A program made the position numbers and the translations under genes. DNA of 64,000 nucleotides from Rhizobium leguminosarum bv. trifolii WSM2297 (GTDB lineage Bacteria > Pseudomonadota > Alphaproteobacteria > Rhizobiales > Rhizobiaceae), in the NCBI RefSeq assembly GCF_000271845.1, contig NZ_JH719395.1, forward strand, positions 2,015,287-2,079,286, read 5' to 3'. Positions 50,445-59,613 of this stretch are shown here, one piece after another (positions within the stretch are counted from its first letter, which is position 1; every line of letters starts with the position of its first letter). The notes beneath the pieces are model-generated. The model searched no databases. It was not told the origin of the DNA and saw only the letters and a program-made list of their open reading frames with translations.

Positions 50445-51611
50445 ATGCCCCTCGCCCTGCTCGTCCTCGCCTTGAGCTCTTTTGCGATAGGCACAACCGA
50501 ATTCGTCATCATGGGCTTGCTGCCGGAGATCGCTGCCGATCTCTCGGTCACCATCCCGCAGGCCGGATGGCTAGTGACCGGTTATGCGCTGGCGGTCGCG
50601 ATCGGCGCGCCCGTCATGGCGGTCTCGACCGCGAAACTGAAGCGCCGCACCGCATTGATCGCGTTGATGGCCTTCTTCATCGCCGGCAATCTGCTTTGCG
50701 CATTGGCGAGCGGTTATTGGTTGCTGATGATCGCCCGCATCGTGACCGCACTTTGCCACGGCGCCTTCTTCGGCATCGGCTCGGTCGCCGCCGCCGGCCT
50801 GGTCGCCGAAGACCGCAAGGCCCGCGCCGTCGCGCTGATGTTTACCGGCCTGACGCTTGCCAATGTCCTCGGCGTGCCGATCGGCACCGCTATCGGCCAA
50901 GCCTATGGCTGGCGCGCCACCTTTGGTGTCGTCACCGTCATTGGGGTCGTTACCATTCTCGGCCTGATTGCCATCCTGCCCAGGGATAAGCAGCAGGAAA
51001 ATGGCAGCATCCTGCGCGAGATCGCAGCCCTCAGGAACGGCGGCCTGTGGCTGGCGCTCTCCACCACGGTCTTCTTCTCCGCTTCGATGTTTGCCCTCTT
51101 CACCTATATCGCGCCGCTGCTGCGTGATGTCACCGGCATTTCCCCGGAAGGCGTCACCTGGACGCTGTTCCTGATCGGCCTCGGGCTGACCATCGGCAAT
51201 CTCGTCGGCGGCAAGCTTGCCGACTGGCGGCTCGGCGTCACACTTGCCGGCGTCTTTGCTGCGATCGCCCTCACCTCGATCACCTTCAGCTATACCAGCC
51301 GCTTCCTCATCCCGGCCGAAATCACCCTCTTCCTCTGGGCACTGGCAAGCTTTGCCGCCGTGCCGGCACTCCAGGTCGGCGTCGTCGGCTTCGGCAAGGA
51401 CGCTCCGAACCTCGTCTCGACGATCAATATCGGCGCCTTCAACACCGGCAATGCGCTCGGCGCCTGGGTTGGCGGTCTCGTCATCGATGCCGGCTTCGAT
51501 CTCACCCGCGTTCCGCTCGCCGCAGCCCTGATGGCCCTGATCGGCCTCGGCGCGACGGCGCTCACCTATCTCTCCGCCAGGGGCCGAGCCGCCCTCGCCC
51601 CTGCCGAGTGA
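50445..51611 (+). CDS. MFS efflux protein (AraJ/YdhP type)
   Basis: The 388-residue protein has 12 membrane segments and the DHA1-type N-terminus LVLALSSFAIGTTEFVIMGL followed by PQAGWLVTGYALAVAIGAPV. Such proteins export sugars or drugs in related systems. The start is one base after the stop codon of the ArsR gene (TAGAATG), indicating translational coupling. It is followed by the old yellow enzyme gene after 25 bases. The substrate is unknown, but the setting suggests an electrophile or oxidised metabolite. Confidence 0.88.
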   Translation: MPLALLVLALSSFAIGTTEFVIMGLLPEIAADLSVTIPQAGWLVTGYALAVAIGAPVMAVSTAKLKRRTALIALMAFFIAGNLLCALASGYWLLMIARIVTALCHGAFFGIGSVAAAGLVAEDRKARAVALMFTGLTLANVLGVPIGTAIGQAYGWRATFGVVTVIGVVTILGLIAILPRDKQQENGSILREIAALRNGGLWLALSTTVFFSASMFALFTYIAPLLRDVTGISPEGVTWTLFLIGLGLTIGNLVGGKLADWRLGVTLAGVFAAIALTSITFSYTSRFLIPAEITLFLWALASFAAVPALQVGVVGFGKDAPNLVSTINIGAFNTGNALGAWVGGLVIDAGFDLTRVPLAAALMALIGLGATALTYLSARGRAALAPAE

Positions 51612-51636
51612 TCCTCCCGCAAAAGAAAGGACCATC

Positions 51637-52761
51637 ATGGCCAAGCTTTTCGAACCCTCCAAGGTTGGCGATATCACAGTCAAGAACCGCATCGTCATGG
51701 CGCCGCTCACCCGCAACCGTTCGCCGGGTGCTATCCCCAACGACCTCAATGTCGAATATTACCGCCAGCGCGCCACCGCGGGCCTGATCATCACCGAAGC
51801 GACCGCGATCACCCATCAGGGCCAGGGTTATGCCAACGTACCTGGTCTCTACAGCAAAGAGGCTCTCGACGGCTGGAAGCGGGTGACCGACGCCGTTCAC
51901 GCGGCAGGAGGTAAGATCGTCGTCCAGATGTGGCATGTCGGCCGAATCTCGCACACGACGCTGCAGCCGGATGGCGGCAAGCCGGTCTCCTCGACCGACC
52001 GGGTCGCCAAGGCCAAGACCTATCTGGTCAATGGCGACGGCACCGGCAGCTTTACCGACACCTCCGAGCCGCGCGCGCTCGAAACCGCCGAAATCCCCGG
52101 CATCGTCGAGGATTACCGCAAGGCTGCCCGTGCCGCCATCGACGCCGGCTTCGACGGAGTCGAGATCCACGGCGCCAACGGCTACCTGCTCGACCAGTTC
52201 ATCCGCGACGGCGTCAACGACCGGACGGACCAATATGGTGGCTCGATTGAAAACCGCACTCGCCTGGCCTTTGAAGTGGTCGATGCCGTGGTCAAGGAGG
52301 TCGGCGCAGGCCGCACAGCGATCCGCATCTCGCCGGTGACGCCATCGGGTGAAAGCTACGATTCCAATCCGCAGGCGACCTTCACCCACGTTGTTGAGGG
52401 GCTGGCCAAACACGGCCTCGCCTATCTTCACGTGATCGAAGGCCAAACCGGCGGCGAGCGTGACTACCGCCAAGGCGACAATCCTTCCTTCGACTACAAG
52501 GCGCTGCGCCAGGCTTATGAAAAAGCCGGCGGCAAGGCCGACTGGATGGTCAACAACGGCTACGACCGGGAGCTGGCGATCGACGCCGTCGAAAGCGGCC
52601 GTGCCGATCTCGTCGCCTTCGGCAAGCCTTTCATCGCCAATCCCGATCTCGTCGAACGGCTGGCGAAGAACCTGCCGCTCAACACGCCCGACCAGTCGAC
52701 CTTCTATGGCGGCACCGCCAAGGGTTATCTCGACTATCCCATCCTCGAAAAGGTCGCCTGA
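51637..52761 (+). CDS. Old yellow enzyme-family alkene reductase (NemA-like)
   Basis: The 374-residue FMN enzyme has the family features VKNRIVMAPLTRNRSPGAIPN at the N-terminus, the catalytic region WHVGRISH, and DGVEIHGANGYLLDQFIRDG and NDRTDQYGGSIENRTRLAFE. The final part YLDYPILEKVA is also typical. It reduces activated double bonds, nitroesters or similar compounds with NADPH. It is the last gene of the ArsR-MFS-OYE unit, starting behind AAAGGA, and is followed by a hairpin. Confidence 0.93.
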   Translation: MAKLFEPSKVGDITVKNRIVMAPLTRNRSPGAIPNDLNVEYYRQRATAGLIITEATAITHQGQGYANVPGLYSKEALDGWKRVTDAVHAAGGKIVVQMWHVGRISHTTLQPDGGKPVSSTDRVAKAKTYLVNGDGTGSFTDTSEPRALETAEIPGIVEDYRKAARAAIDAGFDGVEIHGANGYLLDQFIRDGVNDRTDQYGGSIENRTRLAFEVVDAVVKEVGAGRTAIRISPVTPSGESYDSNPQATFTHVVEGLAKHGLAYLHVIEGQTGGERDYRQGDNPSFDYKALRQAYEKAGGKADWMVNNGYDRELAIDAVESGRADLVAFGKPFIANPDLVERLAKNLPLNTPDQSTFYGGTAKGYLDYPILEKVA

Positions 52762-52783
52762 GAGCCTTTCGGATACGAACCGC

Positions 52784-52809
52784 GAAATCCCGCCCAAGGG
52801 CGGGATTTC
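52784..52809. terminator. Hairpin after old yellow enzyme gene
   Basis: GAAATCCCGCCC and GGGCGGGATTTC form a perfect 12-bp stem with an AA loop, 22 bases past the stop codon. The T-run is short (ATTTCC), so it may be a terminator with help or a bidirectional structure. Confidence 0.7.
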
Positions 52810-52840
52810 CATTGACAGCAACCTCCGCTAAGGTGTCGCC

Positions 52841-53641
52841 ATGTTCGCTTCCTATCTTGATCGCTGGTCGTTGATCCCAGACGGCGAGCCTATCCTCACC
52901 CACTCGAGCCGCCTGCTGCCGGTCCTCTGGCAGGACAAGCCCGCCATGCTGAAAGTGGCCGCCGATATCGATGAACGATATGGCGCCCTGTTGATGCAAT
53001 GGTGGGATGGCGACGGCGCAGCCCATGTCTACGCTCATGAGGGCGACGCGGTGCTCCTGGAACGGGCGATGGGAAAACGCTCGCTGCTTGCCATGGCGAT
53101 GAATGGCGAGGACGACGAGGCAAGCCGCATTCTTTGCCGCACCGCAGCGCAGCTGCATACGCCGCGCGAAAAACCGCTCCCCGATCCCGTGCCCCTCAGC
53201 CGCTGGTTCCGCGATCTGGAACCAGCAGCCAAAAAACATGGCGGCACGCTGGCCGAATGTTCGGCGATTGCCAACGCGCTGCTTGCCGATCCGCGCGACC
53301 TCGCCGTCCTTCACGGCGACATCCACCACGACAATATCCTCGATTTCGAGGCGCGCGGCTGGCTGGCGATCGATCCGAAGCGGCTGCACGGCGAGCGCGG
53401 CTTCGATTTCGCCGATATCTTCGCCAATGAGGAATTGCCTGTTATCACCGACCCCGCTCGTTTTCGCCGCCAGCTCGCTATCGTCTCGGCGGAGGCTCGG
53501 CTCTCGCCGAAGCGGCTGTTGCAATGGATCGCTGCCTATTCCGGCTTATCCGCCGCCTGGTTCCTCGGCGATCCGAATATTGAGCAGGCAGAAACGGCCC
53601 TGACGGTCGCACGGATCGCGCTGGCCGAACTTGAGGCTTAA
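52841..53641 (+). CDS. Aminoglycoside 6-phosphotransferase-like kinase (StrB/APH(6) type)
   Basis: The 266-residue kinase has the phosphotransferase fold. The APH(6) start WSLIPDGEPILTHSSRLLPV is followed by the catalytic loop LHGDIHHDNILDF and the metal site LAIDPKRLHGERGFDFADIF. It resembles streptomycin 6-kinases, which also include hydroxyurea or unknown-substrate members. It starts behind AAGGTG. Its TAA stop and the stop of the convergent SDR gene share the four bases TTAA at 53638-53641. Activity on streptomycin is not proved. Confidence 0.85.
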   Translation: MFASYLDRWSLIPDGEPILTHSSRLLPVLWQDKPAMLKVAADIDERYGALLMQWWDGDGAAHVYAHEGDAVLLERAMGKRSLLAMAMNGEDDEASRILCRTAAQLHTPREKPLPDPVPLSRWFRDLEPAAKKHGGTLAECSAIANALLADPRDLAVLHGDIHHDNILDFEARGWLAIDPKRLHGERGFDFADIFANEELPVITDPARFRRQLAIVSAEARLSPKRLLQWIAAYSGLSAAWFLGDPNIEQAETALTVARIALAELEA

Positions 53642-54660
53642 CCCGGATTCTCAGGCGACGGCACCATAAAGGCCGGCGCCGTGTCGCGACGCGGTTCGGG
53701 CAGGCAGCCGAGCGCCACAAGCGAAGCCCTGACGGCCTCGTCAATTGGCGTCTGCGGCTCCTTGCCGAGTTCGGCCACAAGCTTGGCGTTTCGCATCCTG
53801 AGCGGCACCTTCCAGAGGTAACGCATCTCCTTGATCTCGCGCAGCATGGGAATAAAGGGCGCGGCGAGCGGCACGACCCACCAGGGAAAACGGCCGATCC
53901 TCGCCTTGCCGCCGGCAACACGCTTGATCGCTTCGGCCATCTGCATACCGTCCGCATCCCAGAACCCCTCCATATGGTAGACGGCAAAGGGCGACAGCCG
54001 GTCGGCCCGCTCGATGAGCTGGGCGACGGTTTCCGCCATATCGGGCAGAAAGGTCCACTGATGGCCGATGCCGCGCCGCGCCGGATTCTTGATCGTGCCG
54101 ACGGGCTTGCCCGGCGTCACGAGACCCGACGAAAACCAACTGTTTTCTGTGGTGCCTGGGCCGAAGAAATCGCCGGCCCTGACGATGATTGCGCCAACGC
54201 CGGCGTGCGATGCCGCTTCCAGCCGCTTCTCCATCTCGACGCGGATCGCCCCCTTCTTCGTCAGCGGATGCTGCGGGCTTTCCTCGGTCGGCGCCGGCAG
54301 GGTATCGGGACCGAAATTGTAGACGTTTCCTGGCAGTACGATGCCCGCACCGACGGCTCGGGCAGCGACGATGCTATTGTCCAACATCGGCAGCACCAGC
54401 GTTTCCCAATTGCGATAGCCGGGCGGATTGACGGCATGGACGATCAGGTTGACGCCTTCAGCCGCCTTCAGGACGTCACCGGCATTCATCGCATCGCCCT
54501 GGACCCATTCGAATGCCGGGTCGCGCTTCGACACCTTGGCGGCATCACGGTTGAGCGCCCGGATGCGCCAACCGCGCGCAAGCAGCTTGCGGGCAATCGC
54601 GCCGCCGATACCGCCGGTGGCGCCGAGAACGAGGGCCGTGGTGTTCATTTCGCTGCTCAT
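53638..54660 (-). CDS. NAD(P)-dependent epimerase/reductase (extended SDR)
   Basis: The 340-residue protein has the Rossmann motif LVLGATGGIGGAIARKLL at the N-terminus and the extended-SDR segments VNLIVHAVNPPGYRNWETLV, GNVYNFGPDTLPAPTEE and the active-site region around residues 140-165. The start at ATG 54660 follows AAGGAG at nine bases. It is divergent from the LysR gene at 54755, which probably controls it. The substrate is unknown. Confidence 0.85.
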   Translation of the reverse strand: MSSEMNTTALVLGATGGIGGAIARKLLARGWRIRALNRDAAKVSKRDPAFEWVQGDAMNAGDVLKAAEGVNLIVHAVNPPGYRNWETLVLPMLDNSIVAARAVGAGIVLPGNVYNFGPDTLPAPTEESPQHPLTKKGAIRVEMEKRLEAASHAGVGAIIVRAGDFFGPGTTENSWFSSGLVTPGKPVGTIKNPARRGIGHQWTFLPDMAETVAQLIERADRLSPFAVYHMEGFWDADGMQMAEAIKRVAGGKARIGRFPWWVVPLAAPFIPMLREIKEMRYLWKVPLRMRNAKLVAELGKEPQTPIDEAVRASLVALGCLPEPRRDTAPAFMVPSPENPG

Positions 54661-54754
54661 GACAATCATCTCCTTCACTTGACTGGAGGGACTATGCCAC
54701 CGCGCCAGAATAAACAAAATTGACGAAATAAATGCATCTGCTATACAAAAATAT

Positions 54755-55654
54755 ATGAACACTGAACCGAGCTGGGATTTTTACCGCAGTTTCCTGACCG
54801 TGCTCCAGCAAGGATCGCTTTCGGCCGCAGCTCGCGAGTTGGGGCTGACGCAGCCGACTATAGGCCGCCATGTCGACGCACTGGAAACGGCAATTGGTGC
54901 CGAACTCTTCACCCGATCCCCGAACGGTCTGCTGCCGACTGACGCCGCGTTGGCGCTGAAGCCCTATGCCGAGACGCTGGCGGCAACCACCGCCGCCCTT
55001 ATGCGCACCGCATCCGGTGAGCGCGAGCGCGTCGCCGGAACCGTCAGGGTCAGCGCCAGCGAGGTCATCGCCGTTGAAGTGCTGCCTGGGGTTCTCGGAC
55101 CGCTGCAGGAGACCTATCCCCAACTCCAGATCGAGCTCTCGGCTTCCGATGCGATTGAGGATCTGGTGACCCGCGAGGCAGATATCGCCGTGCGCATGGC
55201 CGAGCCTCAGCAAGCTGCGCTCGTCGTGCGCCGCATCGGCGATATCCCGCTCGGTTTCCACGCCCACCGCCGCTACCTCGAACGACACGGCATTCCGCAA
55301 ACCCTGGCTGACCTCGCAAACCACCGGCTCATCGGCTTCGACCGGCAGACGGCCTATGTCCGCATGGTAACAAAACGCTATGAAGTGCCGGGCATCGACT
55401 TCTCCTACAGGAGCGACAGCAATCTTGCCCAGCTTTCGGCAATCCGCGCCGGCGTCGGCATCGGTCTCTGCCAGATCGGGCTCGCACGGGGCAACCCCGA
55501 TCTGGTGCACCTCCTGCCCGATGCGTTCAACATCCCGCTCGGCATGTGGGTGGCGATGCATGAGAGCCTGAAGACCTCGCCGCGCTGCCGCGCCACCTTC
55601 GACGCACTGGTCAAGGGGCTTCAGGACTATCATCGATATTCGACCAGCACTTAA
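54755..55654 (+). CDS. LysR family transcriptional regulator
   Basis: The 299-residue protein has the LysR helix-turn-helix at residues 6-65 (FYRSFLTVLQQGSLSAAARE, LGLTQPTIGRHVDALE) and a substrate-binding domain with EVLPGVLGPLQETYPQLQIE. It reads away from the SDR gene with 94 bases between, the classic arrangement for a LysR regulator and its target. No operator could be assigned. The start has no clear ribosome binding site. Confidence 0.9.
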   Translation: MNTEPSWDFYRSFLTVLQQGSLSAAARELGLTQPTIGRHVDALETAIGAELFTRSPNGLLPTDAALALKPYAETLAATTAALMRTASGERERVAGTVRVSASEVIAVEVLPGVLGPLQETYPQLQIELSASDAIEDLVTREADIAVRMAEPQQAALVVRRIGDIPLGFHAHRRYLERHGIPQTLADLANHRLIGFDRQTAYVRMVTKRYEVPGIDFSYRSDSNLAQLSAIRAGVGIGLCQIGLARGNPDLVHLLPDAFNIPLGMWVAMHESLKTSPRCRATFDALVKGLQDYHRYSTST

Positions 55655-55758
55655 CTTCGAAATCCGGAATCGATTTTCGAAGAGAATCATGCGCAAATTT
55701 CAATGCCAGAGAGCATTCCAAACCTGTCCTGTCGGATAAACGGCGCTGTAGCGGAAAA

Positions 55759-56274
55759 ATGATGACCCACGATCCGGTTGAACTCGTGCCCTACGATCCG
55801 CAATGGCCGCAGGCGTTCCGGCGCATCCGCGACAGGCTGCTTGTCTTGCTGCCGCAGGCGCTCTCCGTCGATCACATCGGCAGCACCTCCATATCAGGCA
55901 TGACCGCCAAGCCGCTGATCGATATCGACATCGTTCTTCCCGGCCTCGGGCATATCAAGGCCGCCACCGACGTACTTCTCGCAGAAGGCTACGAACCGCG
56001 CGGCAATCGTTATGACGACGAGGTCTGGGCGTTTTTATCGAGAGGTTTGGTGCCGCGGGAGCGGGTCTACCTTTGTCCTGCCGGCAATGGCACGCATCGT
56101 AACCGGCTGGCTTTCCGGGACCATCTCATCGCGCATCCCGAGGCTGCGGCCGAATATGCCGCACTCAAACGCAGGCTGGCAGGCGAATTCAGGATGGATG
56201 GCGACGGCTATACCGCGCATAAGCGCGAGTTCGTCGACACGATCGTCGCGCGGGCATTGGCAGACGATCGTTAA
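55759..56274 (+). CDS. GrpB family (UPF0157) nucleotidyltransferase-like protein
   Basis: The 171-residue protein is a GrpB/UPF0157 member, with VELVPYDPQWPQAFRRIR at the start, VDHIGSTSISGMTAKPLIDIDIVLP as the nucleotidyltransferase-like core (given in part: HIGSTSISGMTAKP) and RNRLAFRDHLIAHPEAAAEY. The family is in the polymerase-beta superfamily, and no reaction is confirmed. It starts ATG 55759; ATG 55762 is adjacent. It ends 2 bases before the convergent DUF2188 gene. Confidence 0.88.
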   Translation: MMTHDPVELVPYDPQWPQAFRRIRDRLLVLLPQALSVDHIGSTSISGMTAKPLIDIDIVLPGLGHIKAATDVLLAEGYEPRGNRYDDEVWAFLSRGLVPRERVYLCPAGNGTHRNRLAFRDHLIAHPEAAAEYAALKRRLAGEFRMDGDGYTAHKREFVDTIVARALADDR

Positions 56275-56276
56275 CT

Positions 56277-56558
56277 TCAAATGCCTGGCGAGGCCCCGGC
56301 CGCGCGATCCTTCCACTGGCCGTCTACCACCTCGGTTTCCGGCCGGTCGCCGCCCTCGGCATATTCCTCATGCCATTTGCCGTTCTCGTCCTGCCAGCTG
56401 ATCTCGGCGGAATCGCCGCCGACCTGCTGTTCGGCCGCGACGATGCGCGCAGCTTCGAGCGCCTCGGCGTGGGTCGGGAATGCCTCGGAGTAGACGCCTC
56501 CCAGCCTGTAGGCCCAGCCGCCGTCATGCGGCACGACTTCATAGACCACCTTGATCAT
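56277..56558 (-). CDS. DUF2188-like small protein
   Basis: The 93-residue protein shows the DUF2188 pattern: VVPHDGGWAYRLGG, FPTHAEALEAARIVAAEQ, and an acidic tail GKWHEEYAEGGDRPETEV. The family is a small double-stranded-RNA-binding-like fold of unknown role. It is convergent with grpB-like and probably monocistronic. Confidence 0.8.
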   Translation of the reverse strand: MIKVVYEVVPHDGGWAYRLGGVYSEAFPTHAEALEAARIVAAEQQVGGDSAEISWQDENGKWHEEYAEGGDRPETEVVDGQWKDRAAGASPGI

Positions 56559-56789
56559 GCATCCGTCTCCTCATCTTCTTGTTGCGCATTCGCATGCTTC
56601 CGGACAGGGTCCGGGTCATCGCGGCCGCGTGACGAGAATTCGAGGACGCCGCGATCTGCTTTCCGGCCCCGATGGTGTTCAGTATTCCATTAAACGCCGA
56701 AGACTGCAAATGGCACCAGATCACGGCTTCCTTGATATGCGAAATCAGTGGCTTAGATAAAACGCATGAATCGGGACAGGAGCTGAAAC

Positions 56790-57887
56790 TTGGCGATTGC
56801 GTCACGCTTAAAAGAAGAGAAGTTTCTGGTCGTCGCACTTGCCGTTGCGGCGATCGCCTATCTCTTGGAACATGCGGTGATCGAGATGGGGCGCGGCGTC
56901 GCGCTGATCGCCGCCGCCGCCCTGGTCGGCACCATCGTTCTCGCCTCGATCCGCGTAGCCCATCATGCCGAACTGCTCGCCGTCAAGGTCGGCGACCCCT
57001 ATGGCACGATGATCCTGACGCTGTCGGCCGTCGCCGTCGAGGTCATCATCCTCGCCATCATGATGAGCGGAGAAAGTTCGCCGACACTGGTGCGCGACAC
57101 GATCTATTCCGCCCTGATGCTCGATATCAACGGCATTCTGGGTCTCGCCGCCCTGCTCGGCGGCCTCAAGCATGGAGAACAGCCCTACAACGACAATTCA
57201 GGCAAGACCTACGGGGTGATGATCCTCACTGCCATGGGCATCTCGATGATCGTGCCGGAATTCGTGCCGCATGATAAATGGCACTATTATTCCGCTTTCA
57301 CCATCGTCGCGATGATTGCGCTCTACGGCCTCTTCCTGCGCATGCAAGTCGGCCAGCACAGCTATTTCTTCAGCTACAGCTACCCGCGCTCCGAACGGAA
57401 GAAAGAAAGTCCGGGCGAGCATGGCTCAGACGAGCCGACCGCGCTGTCGATCGCCACCATTCTCGTCGGCGTCGTCATCATCGGCTTGCTGGCCGAGTTC
57501 ATGGCCGCCTTCATGTCCGAGGGTCTGCGTGACAGCGGCGCGCCGATCGCGGTGACCGCCGTCGTCGTCGCGGCGATTTCAGCCGCCCCCGAGATCCTGA
57601 CCGCCTTGAGGGCAGCGCTCAGGAACCGGATGCAGGCGACCGTCAACATCGCCATGGGCGCCTCGCTGTCGACGGTGATCCTGACGGTGCCGGTCATGGA
57701 GGCGATCGCGCTCTATACCGGCCAGCCCTTCATCATGGCGATGACCCCGGTGCAGACGGTGATGGTGACGATCACGCTGATTGCCGCGGCGATCAACCTC
57801 AACGACGGCGAGACCAACGCCATCGAAGGCATGACGCATTTCATCCTCTTCGCCACTTTCGTCATGCTGACGGCGCTGAGCCTTTGA
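56790..57887 (+). CDS. Calcium/proton antiporter (ChaA/CaCA family)
   Basis: The 365-residue membrane protein has about 11 helices in two Na_Ca_ex repeats. The acidic alpha-repeat motifs are AVAVEVIILAIMMSGE in the first half and VVAAISAAPEILTALRAALRNR in the second, where glutamates bind the cation. A charged loop (ERKKESPGEHGSDE) separates the halves. The start is TTG 56790 behind AGGAG. Related ChaA proteins export Ca2+, Na+ or K+ and help at alkaline pH. Confidence 0.9.
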   Translation: MAIASRLKEEKFLVVALAVAAIAYLLEHAVIEMGRGVALIAAAALVGTIVLASIRVAHHAELLAVKVGDPYGTMILTLSAVAVEVIILAIMMSGESSPTLVRDTIYSALMLDINGILGLAALLGGLKHGEQPYNDNSGKTYGVMILTAMGISMIVPEFVPHDKWHYYSAFTIVAMIALYGLFLRMQVGQHSYFFSYSYPRSERKKESPGEHGSDEPTALSIATILVGVVIIGLLAEFMAAFMSEGLRDSGAPIAVTAVVVAAISAAPEILTALRAALRNRMQATVNIAMGASLSTVILTVPVMEAIALYTGQPFIMAMTPVQTVMVTITLIAAAINLNDGETNAIEGMTHFILFATFVMLTALSL

Positions 57888-57928
57888 GGGCCTCGCTCCC
57901 CTGCGGGAAGGAAAGGACAGTGTCCAGA

Positions 57929-57950
57929 GAGCAAAAGTGCGCAGCGGTTT
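57929..57950. repeat. Remnant of the dispersed repeat
   Basis: GAGCAAAAGTGCGCAGCGGTTT matches the central part of the element at 10194-10269 with only a few differences, but has no flanks. It lies between the antiporter and a glycosyltransferase gene. Confidence 0.45.
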
Positions 57951-58640
57951 CTAGGCGCGCTGTTGGACGAAAAGCAGGCGTTCGCGGGTTGCGAACCACT
58001 CCTCGGCGTAATCGTCGTTCTTGTATTCCTCGAAATACGGCCCGCCATCGGTGAAATGGACGATCTTGGCGTCTTCGCGGTAGTCGTATTCATTGACCAG
58101 GTAGTTCCAGGTCACCGGCAATTCGCCGATGAGGTCTTCGTTCTCCAGCCACTTGAACTGATGCAGTTGCAGCCCGGTCGCCGTATTGACGTAGTCGGGC
58201 GTCAGCGCGCGGCATTCGTCATTGTTGAAGAGGATGAAGCTCGACCAGTTCTTCTTTTCGTACTTGGTTTGCGTCTGGCCGAGGAACTTGGTTTCGACCT
58301 TCGGCTGGTAGTCGTGCTTGACGCACATCACGGCGTAACGATGGTCGCGCAATGCCCAAAGCTCGGCGATATCGGCACGCATCAGCATGTCGCAATCCAT
58401 GAAGATGCTCCAGCCCTGGTAGTCGCTGAGATAGGGCGTCAGGAAGCGCGAGAAGGAGAACTCCGTCGATTGCAGCGTATTGCGCTCGCGGGTGAAAATC
58501 CCGCCAAGATTGGAAAGCGCAATGGGCGAGAACTCGACCGGGATTGACGACTTCTCGATGATGCTCTGCACGAGAACGTGGTAGGCGACCACCTCCTTGG
58601 GATCAAATCCGACGAAAATTCGAACGTTCTGTTGTTCCAT
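57951..58640 (-). CDS. GT8-like glycosyltransferase
   Basis: The 229-residue protein begins MEQQNVRIFVGFDPKEVVAY and has the DxD motif in SIFMDCDMLMRADIAELW and the segment LPVTWNYLVNEYDY, consistent with a GT-A fold related to GT8. The start at ATG 58640 gives a normal N-terminus. It is the last gene of a three-gene minus-strand group (58709-59566 and 59614-60519 upstream). It probably transfers a sugar to a cell-surface or small-molecule acceptor; neither substrate is known. Confidence 0.78.
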   Translation of the reverse strand: MEQQNVRIFVGFDPKEVVAYHVLVQSIIEKSSIPVEFSPIALSNLGGIFTRERNTLQSTEFSFSRFLTPYLSDYQGWSIFMDCDMLMRADIAELWALRDHRYAVMCVKHDYQPKVETKFLGQTQTKYEKKNWSSFILFNNDECRALTPDYVNTATGLQLHQFKWLENEDLIGELPVTWNYLVNEYDYREDAKIVHFTDGGPYFEEYKNDDYAEEWFATRERLLFVQQRA

Positions 58641-58708
58641 TGTCCACTCGATCGCCAGTATTGAGCAACGTTTTCTTGGCCACGCCTGTCGGCAACGCCT
58701 TGCGACAG

Positions 58709-59566
58709 TCACTCCTTCGATTTTTCAAGAAAACGCTCCTTGCGGGTTTTTGGTTTGAACCGCCGAAAGAAATTGTCGACGGAGCGGATGAATTTAGTAA
58801 CTGACATCAGTCTGTCGATCTGCGTATTCGTATTGTCGAGCCGCTCCGACAAGACCTCTGCCGCGGTCATCGCGATCTCGATCGGCGGCACGTCGGGAAA
58901 CCGTTTGGCGAGCGCCGAATAGGGGCTGGCATCGACACCGCCCATCATCGAGATCGAACCCATGCGCGCAAAGAGACGCAGGAAGATTTGCTCGAACGTC
59001 CAGTCGTGAACGTCGAAGACCTTCCACTTCTCGCTCCGTTTTGCGGAGAAGCCGGAAAGCAGTATCTTAGCCGGCAGTTGCAGATCGGCCAGCCACAGCG
59101 CTACCGCAAAGCCGCTCGTCGCGATCTTGCCGATCGGATAGACACCGACGAGCATCTGCGCAAGATCAAGGTGACGGACCTGAGCGCCTTCGAAGCGGCC
59201 GCTTTCGCTGAGATTTTCCTCCACGGACACCCGGATGTTGACGACGCCGAGGAAATCGTCGCCGCTAAAGAAGCGCAAGACATCCGCCACCTCGCGCCGG
59301 TGGACGATATGGGCGCCCATCACGTCACTGCGGGCAACCAGCATCGAATGGCCGACAAAGGGCTCGTCGAGCACCTTGTAGACCTTGTTGAAGAAAACGT
59401 AGAGTGCCGTCTCCGGCAATTCGCTCCGCAGCCACTCGAGATCGACCGCCTCGCTGTTTGCCACCAACACGATGTGGGAATACCGCGACAGCAGCGCCTT
59501 CCACGCGTCCGGGGTCAGGAAATTGAAGCCGGTCAAAGCTTTGTTATCGCTGGGGATTGCTTCCAT
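58709..59566 (-). CDS. Hypothetical protein, possible glycosyltransferase
   Basis: The 285-residue protein is not firmly recognised. Segments such as YSHIVLVANSEAVDLEWLRS near the N-terminus, GKIATSGFAVALWLADLQLP, and LLSGFSAKRSEKWKVFDVHDW followed by a helix resemble bacterial proteins with a sialyltransferase (GT29)-like fold, so a sugar-transfer role is possible but uncertain. The C-terminus is basic (FRRFKPKTRKERFLEKSKE). The ATG lies behind GTGAGG. It lies between two glycosyltransferase genes in the same direction, 47 bases after one and 68 before the other. Confidence 0.65.
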   Translation of the reverse strand: MEAIPSDNKALTGFNFLTPDAWKALLSRYSHIVLVANSEAVDLEWLRSELPETALYVFFNKVYKVLDEPFVGHSMLVARSDVMGAHIVHRREVADVLRFFSGDDFLGVVNIRVSVEENLSESGRFEGAQVRHLDLAQMLVGVYPIGKIATSGFAVALWLADLQLPAKILLSGFSAKRSEKWKVFDVHDWTFEQIFLRLFARMGSISMMGGVDASPYSALAKRFPDVPPIEIAMTAAEVLSERLDNTNTQIDRLMSVTKFIRSVDNFFRRFKPKTRKERFLEKSKE

Positions 59567-59613
59567 ATCGCCTCACATGCACTTTCCAAGGACGATGCGC
59601 TCTGACCGCCCGA

